Shown piece by piece: positions 11,376 through 20,183 of a DNA stretch of 64,000 nucleotides. The translations under genes were made by a program, and so were the position numbers. The notes under the pieces are model-generated. The model was not told where the DNA came from and did not search any database. It worked only from the letters and a program-made list of their open reading frames with translations. Position 1 is the stretch's first letter. Every line of letters begins with the position of its first letter. This DNA is from Gracilaria domingensis. Its lineage: Eukaryota > Rhodophyta > Florideophyceae > Gracilariales > Gracilariaceae. The stretch is from assembly GCA_022539475.1 (NCBI GenBank), contig VCMS01000027.1, forward strand, positions 186,001 to 250,000. The letters are read 5' to 3'.

Positions 11376-11874
11376 CGCGTCTTTGAAGGCGATGGAGTGG
11401 GTGAACTGTATGTCGGTGCGACCGGATTTAGGCTTTTACTCAAAGAGTGAGAGAAACCCCGCTTGCCATGAGCGCATGTTGAAATTGCTATCAGTACTCT
11501 TCCAACACTAGAAATGCAGATATCTTGTCATCCTGAGAGCTATCCCCTGGATAGTTGGCAGCTCCACTTCGGCTTCGGTGTGCCAAGGGCGTTCTTAATA
11601 ATGGGAGAAACCACCCGTTGGACAAGTCGTATATAAGATTTCGGCACAGAAAGGCGTGTACCTCGAGACTGACATTTTTCCGGGAACAAGGAAGTGGATT
11701 TATGCAAAATTGGGAGCTGCGACTTTGCATCTTTGCTGGACAAGTATTGCCGCCGTGACGGTTTGCTTTGCAAGCAGCTTGGCAGCAAACAGCCTGACGC
11801 TCGTCCGCATCGATCTGTCGCGCAAGCGGTGACTTTTGGCAGTACATTATGCGTGGTTTGCACTGAACGGGGCT
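11376..11874. other. Spacer between two paralogous genes
   Basis: Contains the leader of paralog 1 and the 3' end of paralog 2, both on the minus strand. Open frames here on both strands are short, overlap each other and show no domain. Confidence 0.4.
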
Positions 11875-13134
11875 CTATGCCTGGCATGTGAGAGATATTC
11901 CATGCAAGCCCCTCACCACCACACCCTCCTCCGCACGGTCAGCCCCACCGTCAGAACGCCAAAGGAGCGCTTGCGCTGCACATGCCAACGCATCTTCCTT
12001 CGCACTGAAAGTATTGTACCGCCGTCGCCCCTTGAGCCACACTACACCAACCCACATCGCTAAGGCTACGGTACCCACCGCCACCAACAGCGCCGTAGCT
12101 ATCCCCAAAGCACCCATGATCAATGCAACATTCACCGTCGTAACATTTCGTTCCCCCACAAGTTTTTGCACACTGGCATTTTGTTGCACCCTAGACGCAG
12201 CACAAGTCCTAAGGAGCAAAGCATCCTGCGGGAGAAATTGCAACATAAATGTGAGCGATTCCAGAACTTGTGGGTGCTCCCTCTCTCGCCAACGCTCTGG
12301 ACTGTAGTTGATACGGAAAGTAGTCTGTTCTATGGACATTTGGATGAGCACAAATCCGTCAAACTCATCTTGCACTCTGGCCGATGCTACGCATTGCACA
12401 CCTGAGCGATTTGAGCAACGTATCTGCAAGTTATTGTAGGGGCAGCTGCCATTATGCGCTGGGGCGACGAGATGCTTCATTTGTTGCTGCCTGACCATCT
12501 CTGCGAATATAAGCGATTTGCAGTCGTCAGTTCTGTAGACTGGTAGGCCATATTGCGCTGTCTCCAAGATCTCGTCCATGAAGCCGTTTGCGCTCTGGAC
12601 GCATGTAGAGTTGGAGAAGCCTTCAAGATCGGGGCTTTGAAAATGATTCAGATTGTGCACATCGTTGGTTCGCACATACTTTGTCAACCTTTTGAATCCC
12701 TTTCTCGTGCAAGATAAGGTGCACAGCAACAGAAACTCAGCCGAGACTCTGCGCCCATCCGGTGATATATGTTTCCGAAAGTCGACGTAATTCTCGCGAG
12801 TGGCTGGCACCACTTTGTTTCGTACGTAAACAGTTTGGTAAACGTTCTCAGTGGAGCCGACGAAAGCAAAGCCGCCAGCCGCTAACAGTGCAGTGAACAG
12901 TACGGCAAGCACGACGAATAGGCGAGAAAGCCAACGAGGGGACAGACCAGGGTCCATGAACAGAGACAAACGGGTTGTTTCGAGACGCAATGGCTTGCGC
13001 ACGTCATAGATAGTGCGCAGGTTGTGGCAGGAGATGATAATTTGCAGCAAACGACTGAACAGCACAAACAAGAGCACTCCGACAGCGCTGTAGATCCCGT
13101 TGACAATGTTGGAATTGACATTGATTTGAGGCAT
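11875..13134 (-). CDS. Membrane glycoprotein-like protein, paralog 2
   Basis: A 419-residue protein from the ATG at 13134. Same plan as paralog 1: an N-terminal membrane segment (about residues 10-33), a basic loop with RLETTRLS, a second segment (about 70-92), a cysteine-rich external region with several N-x-S/T sites, a third membrane segment around residues 335-365, then a short tail with EDALACAAQALLWRSDGG. The tails of the two paralogs are also comparable (a hydrophobic ILLLAAEM or CAAQALLW helix followed by acidic residues and GVVV). The two genes are tandem, in one orientation and about 500 bp apart, so they arose by local duplication. Function unknown. Confidence 0.75.
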   Translation of the reverse strand: MPQINVNSNIVNGIYSAVGVLLFVLFSRLLQIIISCHNLRTIYDVRKPLRLETTRLSLFMDPGLSPRWLSRLFVVLAVLFTALLAAGGFAFVGSTENVYQTVYVRNKVVPATRENYVDFRKHISPDGRRVSAEFLLLCTLSCTRKGFKRLTKYVRTNDVHNLNHFQSPDLEGFSNSTCVQSANGFMDEILETAQYGLPVYRTDDCKSLIFAEMVRQQQMKHLVAPAHNGSCPYNNLQIRCSNRSGVQCVASARVQDEFDGFVLIQMSIEQTTFRINYSPERWREREHPQVLESLTFMLQFLPQDALLLRTCAASRVQQNASVQKLVGERNVTTVNVALIMGALGIATALLVAVGTVALAMWVGVVWLKGRRRYNTFSAKEDALACAAQALLWRSDGGADRAEEGVVVRGLHGISLTCQA

Positions 13135-14649
13135 GGTGGCTGTTGTCTTGGCAGAGCGTAGAGTGGCAATCCCAACAAAACGGACGGGAGTAAAATGGAC
13201 GTTCTGAGATCAGCTTTTACGTTTTTTAGTGGGGCGCGGAGATGGCATGCGCCCACATATACGGAACACAAAGGGGATGATACACATTTGTAAGAGACGC
13301 GCCTGTGTTGACGACGAGCGCGTGCGCGGCACATGTGGGGCGCTCCGGTGGCTCGGCGCAGAGTGCACTCTCAACTTACGAGTTTGGCCCTTGCAAAAGC
13401 CCGTTGGGGTAACCACGTGAAGGGCAAGTGCCATCACAACAATGCGCAACCGCCAGCAACACGCACCCCGTTGGAACTTCCTGTCAGGAGCTTGCGGGAA
13501 TAAAGCCGAATATGGCTTTCTGGATCCCGGCTAACAAGACCTTGTACTGCGGTGAGCTTCAAAGACCGAAAGGACAGGTACGTTACATTATTCAAGTGGA
13601 ACAGTGTTCCAACAAAGAACACGAACGAATAAAAATGAGTCCAAAACCATGATAAATTGTTGACAAAAGTCGGGCCGAGGCGGCAATAGAAAAGGGAAGC
13701 CGGAGGACAGTAACGTGTGAAATGGACGAAAGGTAAGAAAGGAAGGGCGCACCCACAAGGCTTGGTCTCCTCCAATCGTGGGTTGCCCCGCGCTGAGCGC
13801 CAGGCTTTTATAGGCGCCCCTTGATCTCCCATTTGTCTGCTGGGAGTCAAAGACAAGTACTCTAACAGCAGTGATAACAACTGTTAGAATTATTACACTA
13901 GGTTGGAGACAGAGTTTGATTGTTGCCAAACTGTAACTAATAAAACGGCACATGCAAATGCGTTGCCGACGTAGTATTGCCGATGCAATTACGAAAAAAC
14001 TGACGAAGGCAGGCAACAGTGCTGCAAAGTAATTAACAGCGCCCCACAACTACTGACGTGCAAACAGTCTGATACAGACAACTTTTGATATGGGAATGTG
14101 GAGCGTAGAAAAGAGTCATATATAATAAAGGTGGAAAGAATAATATCGAAAGAAAGCTATCTTGAACTTTAAAACTTACGAATCTCTTCTACTTCGAATG
14201 GTTGACGAAAAACGAAGATATACGACTTAAGTCAGGGTCTGAGGGCGCTTTGTACGCAGCAATTTTTGAGTGATGCGAAGAGCAGCAACTGCTGCCCCTC
14301 TTACATGCTCTTGCTCTTCTAAAATAACTAAAGTAACCGCCATGTATGCCAGCTTTTCATCGATTGAAAGCTCTTCAATTAAACTTTGGTTTGTGTAGGT
14401 GGCCTTGACTCAAGGTTTTTGTTTTATTTTGTGGCTATTAGAAAATGATTGAACTTGCAAATAATCTGTATCCCACTATCAGAAGTGAGATGTTTCAAAG
14501 AAAGCATTATTTATGAAACAACTGCTTATTTTGTATTTCGAACGTTATGCTTGTATCCGTATTCTAACAAATAGCAGTTACGAAGCTCAGAGGGATCCCA
14601 ACCAGGTAGGGGAGTCACGCGAGCTACGCACGAACGATCACCGCGTTCA
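13135..14649. other. Intergenic region, possible gene remnant on the minus strand
   Basis: About 1.5 kb upstream of paralog 2. A minus-strand frame at 13588-14049 encodes two hydrophobic segments but has no ATG at its head, and an overlapping frame runs to 13434. This could be the worn N-terminal part of a third membrane-protein paralog, but the similarity is too weak to call. A TATATAAT-like sequence lies near 14118-14127. Nothing else is supported. Confidence 0.3.
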
Positions 14650-15140
14650 TGCCGTCGCACCTCTCGCCAAGGCCGCGTCCATTCAAAACGTGCCAAGTCA
14701 AAAGAATGTGCCTCTCCGCGGTTCAAAAACTGGCGGAGTTCTGTTTACGCGTGTTCGCGCTGTGCGGCTGGTCAGCGTTCACGCGACGGAAACGAAGCAA
14801 ACCGATGGGGCGCGCGCCCGCTGCACCAGGCGCCCATGTTTGTGCGACTCGAGCTGAGTTGGCAACGCCGGTGCGCGTCTACCAATCACTCCACCTCCTC
14901 CACTCTCCAACACGGTGTGTTACGGTCGTACACGCGGTCCCGCACTGCGACTTGGCTCGTGATGAATCTGCGCAACGCTGCAGCAATGAGCTGTCTGTAA
15001 TTTTGTTGCGCAAGAGAAGAGCTCTGCGAAACTTTGATTCGACTCTTCTGAGGATTACTCACTGTCCAGTCCACTCGCGTGATAAAACTCAATAGTATGG
15101 CGATATTCCCAGCGCCATCAGCAACAGCCCAGTAGTTTCA
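14650..15140 (+). repeat. Duplicated family M upstream block, copy 1
   Basis: Intergenic block before copy B that recurs before copies C and D. Shared landmarks in order: a 25-bp motif around CCATTCAAAACGTGCCAAGT (14675-14700); GTGTTCGCGCTGTG followed by a CACG-GACGGAAACGA-type stretch; TTTGATTCGACTCTTCTGA; CAGTCCACTCGCGTGA; and CGCCATCAGCAACAG. No open frame is conserved through it, so it is duplicated non-coding DNA that may contain promoter elements. Confidence 0.75.
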
Positions 15141-15459
15141 ACCGTTACGTATATGCACCTTAGCGAGCTCATTCGTAAGATAAGATCACTAATGAGAGAG
15201 AAATTACATAAAAATAATTCGGTCTACCGTGCAACAAACTTCACGTGATGGCAAACTGTTGAGTAGCGAGCAAAATGACCTCTACTAGGTCAGGGCCAGA
15301 GATTCCTCGCCACGAAACTGGGATCTTCCTCCCAAAGGACTCTCTCTCCTCGCTTCGTGCTCTCTGTCCCGCAAGCCCCCACAATCCTGCTTTCTTGCAT
15401 ATTTGCGTTTCCATCCCCTCCCTGATCAAATTACCACCCCTTTAACTTCGCTACCCACC

Positions 15460-18400
15460 ATGAACGCGTCCACTTTTCTTGAATCCGACGGGACGGTAAA
15501 GGTAATTTGCGATTTGGTCGATAATCGATGTGCTCTAAATCGTTCAGAACAACCCGCAATCGTCATATCCGCCTACTGCGCAGTGTTCCTGCCATGGGGT
15601 ATTCTCGCGTTGTTAGACATGATCAACGAACGTTGGAAACCAATCGGGAAAGTGTTTGTTCAAAGCCTTTTTCAGCTTTTCATCGCAGTACCAACGATTG
15701 GATACACGATTTACTACATTGAACTTCAGAGGATCGACCGTGACTACAAAGAGATGTGTGCTGCCATTGTTGCGGTTTGTCTGTCTGCTATCCACTTCTT
15801 TCGGACGGCATGGGGATTATGGCAAACGTACTGGTATTGGAAATGGGTTAAAGATTGCTTGTGGCATTTCCACCAACACGGGTACATTCTGAATGCTGTT
15901 GCTTCCGATACTTTTGATCAGATATACGAAAGTCGAAGGGTGTATCTTCTTCTAGCGGTCCGATACGCTGTTCAGAATGGGAGAAAGGTGCTCAAAGTTT
16001 ACCATATCATTCGGAGGCTTCTCTCGAACTCGATTGAATGCTCTCCATCGAGAATGTATGATAGATCTGCTTCCAGTGATCAAGAAGAAGAGAATACCGA
16101 GTTGCTGCATAAGCTTTCATTAGAAATGAAGGTAAATAGCTCTGTCGTTGACAACGAATTCTTTGAGTGTGATATTCCTTTTGATGTCAGTTTTTCCAGG
16201 CTCCTTTCCCCAAGTGAATGGCTTTCGTCAACAGTGCCATGGTTTACACCGCGGTTCCAAATCGACGCGTGGATGAGGCACATGGTTCCGTTTCTCGCAC
16301 AGTATGGAAGAAAGTGGCTTCAGGACTCAAAGAGAGCTAGAAGTATGGTGAAGAGGGATCATATCTCCAATTGTAGTGGCTTTTCCATGAAACATTTCGT
16401 GAGATATGCAGCGATGTTAATATGGGAGTCTTCTTGTGAATCCGGCGAGGAGTGCACTGCATTCAACTGGTCCAAGACATGGTCATCTGTTCTCATCCAC
16501 AAGGCATTTGGGTACTTTGAAGGCCATATTGGATATCGAATGCCTTTTGGATCCAAAGGAGACGAGAGCTCCTTTGTTGTGCCAACTTTCCCTGTATTTC
16601 ATTCAAAAATCAAACGCCTGGTTGACAGTCTTCTAGACGAACTGTTTGAAAGAAGAAGCTCTGGCCAGATGGAGATAATTCAACAAATTTGTGGTGAGGA
16701 CTTGGACAACTTTATGATTTTCCTGAATTCAGACATAGTGAACCCAGCCAAGGAACCAGATGCTCTCCTCGGATCGCACAGTTCTACAACAGCTGGAGCA
16801 ACACTTTCTTCGAACGACCTGCATCGGGGGAACGTGAATAATGACATACATGAAACGGAAGGAATTATAGAAGCACATGGCGGTAGTGGTAGAGAAGCTC
16901 GATCAAGCGAAGATATCATTGACGATGATAGGGTTAAAACTACCGGAATTTCAGACGAAGTGAGAGGAGAGCTTCAATCCCTGTTGGCCCATAGTGTTAA
17001 GAAAACGGAGCGAAACTGCGCGACAAACCGCTGTATGGATGTATGGTCGTTGGGAAGGGTCGTCAATGAGAAGTTCTCAGAAACTAATGACAAAATTGGC
17101 GAGTTCCTCTGTCGTGAGAGAAGATTTAACCCAGACATGTCGTATCCGTCCGAGAAACGGGTTGTAGAGTTCACAATTCATTTGGAAAACGTTTTCACTA
17201 CCTACAGTGGTACTAAGCATCCTGGGATACGAGAGACGCCGGAAAATCACGATCGGAATCGATATTACCAAGATCTTTGCGGGAAGGCAACAGGCTGTCG
17301 AAGGCTGTTAGCAACCGAGGACGTGAAGCCGCTCTGTACTTTCGAATTGCAGTTTTGGAAGCTTTGGGATTTGCCGAGATGCATACCTCCTGCTCTCGGA
17401 GATCTTGATGTCCAAGAGTGTACAGAAGGAACCACAAGAGGCCTGAAGTTTGTAGGATATATCATGGGGATCGTACGCGACGGTTTGGCGAAATGGACAA
17501 ACGAAAATTTTGCACAGAATCTGGATACGGAAGTGTGGAGTCCAAGAGTTGTGATACGTTCGGCACAAGTTGAATTTGATGCCAGCGATGAACTTCGAAT
17601 GCAGTTGAAACAATATATGTGCGGCGTAGTTAGGTTGGATGCTAGTTTCTTTGAAACCATCGGCGTTCGTGTTTTATGGGAGTGTCAGAAGCATCTTGTG
17701 GAAGCGATACATGAAAATGTATATGGACCATCAGACATCCAGTTAATGTTACTGTGTGTACTGGGTTTCCCTGCCTTGCGCGTTTCCTCATCTGAAGAAG
17801 ATTTGAAGAACTCCGAAGATACCGGAACTACAATTTGCGGTGCGAAGACTAGCTCCACAATTGACGCAGGAATGGTATTTTTCTGCACGTTTATGCCCGA
17901 TCGATCGGGAGAGCATTCTTCTGCCGCCATTTGGTTCAGACTGTGTGAGAGTACTCTGAAAATACGCGTGAAACTCATTCCCGTTCACGAATCGGGGAAA
18001 ATACAGCACGGCAAGCACAGTATTACGTTTAGTTGGGCAGAGTGGATTCACAGTTTCGAAGCGTGCATGAAAGTGTTGTCATACGATTACGGCGACGGTG
18101 AGCTTCGTGAAGTTGGTGCAGATGAGGAATCCCTACGTCACGACATTGGCGACGGAGAGCCGTCGTCGAACGAAGAGATCGTGGCACGTTGTGAAGTCGG
18201 CGCAGAACGCAAAACAGATGCTGTGGACCGGAACGATGTCATCATTGGCGATGCTGAAGACGGCATGGAGAGAGCAGAAAATGGAGGGAACGAAGATGCA
18301 GCAGCAGAAGGTGACGGTGTGACAGCTGAGAATAGTGGTATGGCAGTAGTAGAACAGGTGGTTGAATGCACGTGCAAGCGCAATCGGTATAGACTGAACC

Positions 18401-18678
18401 AGAGAGCTAAGCGCGTTTTCGTGAGGGGTACGTGGAAATATTTCTGGGAATGGGAGGGATGGAAAGCGCAGGAGGCGTTCAAGCGAGACAGGTATCCAAT
18501 CCTGTACGAAGACGGCGGCAACGGCAACGGCAACGTCAACGGCAGCACAAACGGCGGAGACGTGGAGCGGCACACGATGAACAGCCTCGGCGAAACGCGA
18601 ATTCCAATGCCGCGGGAAGACGGTGGGACTGCTGTGAACGCAAGTGGGCCGTCGGGAGCACCGCCACCTCGTGGGTGA
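15460..18678 (+). CDS. Family M copy B, large membrane protein, intact
   Basis: A 1072-residue protein of a family I do not recognise. I chose the ATG at 15460 because it aligns with the starts of copies C and E (MNxS.F...); the open frame extends 19 codons further without an ATG. The N-terminus has three membrane segments (about residues 32-54, 66-88 and 98-122) that are almost identical among copies, then a variable basic region. The long, probably cytoplasmic part has conserved islands: KIKRLVDSL, FTIHLENVF, FWKLWDLPRCIPPA, WECQKHLVEAI, LGFPAL and SWAEWIHSFEACMKV. An acidic variable linker leads to a C-terminal module near 962-1020 (CKRNRYRLNQRAKRVF, FWEWEGWKAQE) and an Asn/Gly-rich tail with GETRIPMP. 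Unlike C and E it lacks the DCGVGMPFG cysteine (it reads YRMPFG). Neighbours C and D are tandem duplicates. Location and role are inference. Confidence 0.85.
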   Translation: MNASTFLESDGTVKVICDLVDNRCALNRSEQPAIVISAYCAVFLPWGILALLDMINERWKPIGKVFVQSLFQLFIAVPTIGYTIYYIELQRIDRDYKEMCAAIVAVCLSAIHFFRTAWGLWQTYWYWKWVKDCLWHFHQHGYILNAVASDTFDQIYESRRVYLLLAVRYAVQNGRKVLKVYHIIRRLLSNSIECSPSRMYDRSASSDQEEENTELLHKLSLEMKVNSSVVDNEFFECDIPFDVSFSRLLSPSEWLSSTVPWFTPRFQIDAWMRHMVPFLAQYGRKWLQDSKRARSMVKRDHISNCSGFSMKHFVRYAAMLIWESSCESGEECTAFNWSKTWSSVLIHKAFGYFEGHIGYRMPFGSKGDESSFVVPTFPVFHSKIKRLVDSLLDELFERRSSGQMEIIQQICGEDLDNFMIFLNSDIVNPAKEPDALLGSHSSTTAGATLSSNDLHRGNVNNDIHETEGIIEAHGGSGREARSSEDIIDDDRVKTTGISDEVRGELQSLLAHSVKKTERNCATNRCMDVWSLGRVVNEKFSETNDKIGEFLCRERRFNPDMSYPSEKRVVEFTIHLENVFTTYSGTKHPGIRETPENHDRNRYYQDLCGKATGCRRLLATEDVKPLCTFELQFWKLWDLPRCIPPALGDLDVQECTEGTTRGLKFVGYIMGIVRDGLAKWTNENFAQNLDTEVWSPRVVIRSAQVEFDASDELRMQLKQYMCGVVRLDASFFETIGVRVLWECQKHLVEAIHENVYGPSDIQLMLLCVLGFPALRVSSSEEDLKNSEDTGTTICGAKTSSTIDAGMVFFCTFMPDRSGEHSSAAIWFRLCESTLKIRVKLIPVHESGKIQHGKHSITFSWAEWIHSFEACMKVLSYDYGDGELREVGADEESLRHDIGDGEPSSNEEIVARCEVGAERKTDAVDRNDVIIGDAEDGMERAENGGNEDAAAEGDGVTAENSGMAVVEQVVECTCKRNRYRLNQRAKRVFVRGTWKYFWEWEGWKAQEAFKRDRYPILYEDGGNGNGNVNGSTNGGDVERHTMNSLGETRIPMPREDGGTAVNASGPSGAPPPRG

Positions 18679-19316
18679 ACGCCGCTGCACGGCGAGTCGC
18701 TGCTCCGCGGCGGACGAGGACGCTGTGGACGCATACACGCCGCCCGAGCTGAGCAACGCAGCACGGAGCTGCTCGCGCGCGCGCATCGGCCGCCCACTCC
18801 GGATAGGAGGCAACCTTGTCCACGTAGCAGACAATTACGAAACGAACTCTTGCAGCGGATTTGAATTGGATCGGGGACAACGTCCGTGTGTCTCATGTAC
18901 CACGGTTCTGCGTGTACGATTGTACCCGTGTATGCGGCTGCGTCAATACGAGGCAAAACTGATTGGCGGCGCACGCCACACGCGACCTCAAACGTGCAAT
19001 GCAACTGAACGGCCACAAATTTGCACGGCCGGTTCAGAACCCATCCGACACTGCACGACATGAGCGGAATCGCCAGCGGCGGAGACGTGCGGCAGCAGCC
19101 AAACAGTCGCGGCGAGGCGCGAAGGACGACTCCGTCGAGACACCGCTGCGCAGCGGATGAGCGCCCGCGTGGGAGAGGCGTAGCGACGGCGGCACAGGAG
19201 GCGTCGCCGTGTGGCGCCGGCGGCGACAAGCCGTGTGGCGCCGGCGGCGACAAATGGCTCGCAGACGAGTGAATCGCAGACGAGTGAATGGCAGCTGCGC
19301 ACCCGGGCGCGTGAGT

Positions 19317-19340
19317 GCGTCCATTCAAAACTGCCAAGTT
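19317..19340 (+). repeat. Extra copy of the recurrent CCATTCAAAA motif
   Basis: CGTCCATTCAAAACTGCCAA lies here about 640 bp after the stop of copy B. It is one of five occurrences in the window (14675, 19317, 19462, 23668, 42302), all in the same orientation and all next to family M genes. Confidence 0.7.
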
Positions 19341-19439
19341 CTATCCACGGCAAGCCCATTTCCGTATCGGAGGGTGACTTGTCGCGGGCAACAACTTGCG
19401 GGAGCACTCGGAAGTTCAGATTCCAAACAGGCGGCGGCC

Positions 19440-19900
19440 ACAAGCGTGCGCGGATAGGTGCGCGTCCATTCAGAACGTGCCAAGTCATTCGTCAAGAACT
19501 TGGCGGCGCGCGAGTGGATAATGCTCACGTGACGGAAACGATGCAAATTCATGCGCTGCGCGCCCTCTGCCACTAGCGCGTCTCCACTCGAGACTAGCCA
19601 GACATTTCCAGTTGGCAACGCGCACGCAAGGCTATCAATCACTCCACTTCCTTCTCTTTCCAACGCCGTCCGACGTCGCGCGACACGCGGCGCAACGCAA
19701 TAGACGTGCAGTGAGCCATCTGCGATGGGCGTTGCTCAGCCGCAAAGCTTTGATTCGACTCGTTTGAAAGCTACTCGTAACCTGTCCACTCTTATGACAA
19801 CCTAAAAGTATGGCAATATCCTCATCGCCGTCAGCAACAGTCCATAGTATCAATCGCACGCCAACTATGAGCTGCCGTAGGTAGATACGCCTCGCGAGCT
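19440..19900 (+). repeat. Duplicated family M upstream block, copy 2
   Basis: Second copy of the block described at 14650, before copy C. It has CCATTCAGAACGTGCCAAGT at about 19465, then CTCACGTGACGGAAACGATG, TTTGATTCGACTC, CTGTCCACTC and TCGCCGTCAGCAACAG in the same order. Similarity to copy 3 continues into TATGAGCTGCCGTAGGTAGA. Confidence 0.75.
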
Positions 19901-20183
19901 CGCTGGCAAACAAACCTAACGTGAATACAACGCGCATACGACAGAGAGGGAGCAAGAGGCGCTGCGCAATTAACATCTCGACACGGCCTGCACGACTCAC
20001 ACCTCCCCCCAACGCACATCTTCGTCCCAACAGATTCTCGTCTACTCGCCTTGTAAACCAAGCCCCGCTAGCAGCATTTACCACCATCCCTCATCCCAAT
20101 CCTGCTTTGCTTGGCAGTGTTCATTCTTCGTTTCCATCTCCCTTCCTGCCGATCCCCATACCACAACCACATTGCTGCCCGCC

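Noticed and set aside
13588..14049. Third membrane-protein paralog
   Set aside because: Two hydrophobic segments are present but there is no ATG and no shared motif with the pair at 10032-13134.
16900..17100. Kinase-like motif DVWSLG in family M
   Set aside because: It resembles the D-x-W-S-x-G motif of protein kinases, but no glycine loop, HRD or DFG motif accompanies it in any copy.
18138..19337. A 399-codon minus-strand frame antisense to the end of copy B
   Set aside because: Its first part mirrors family M coding DNA, and the matching antisense frame is not conserved as protein in C and E.
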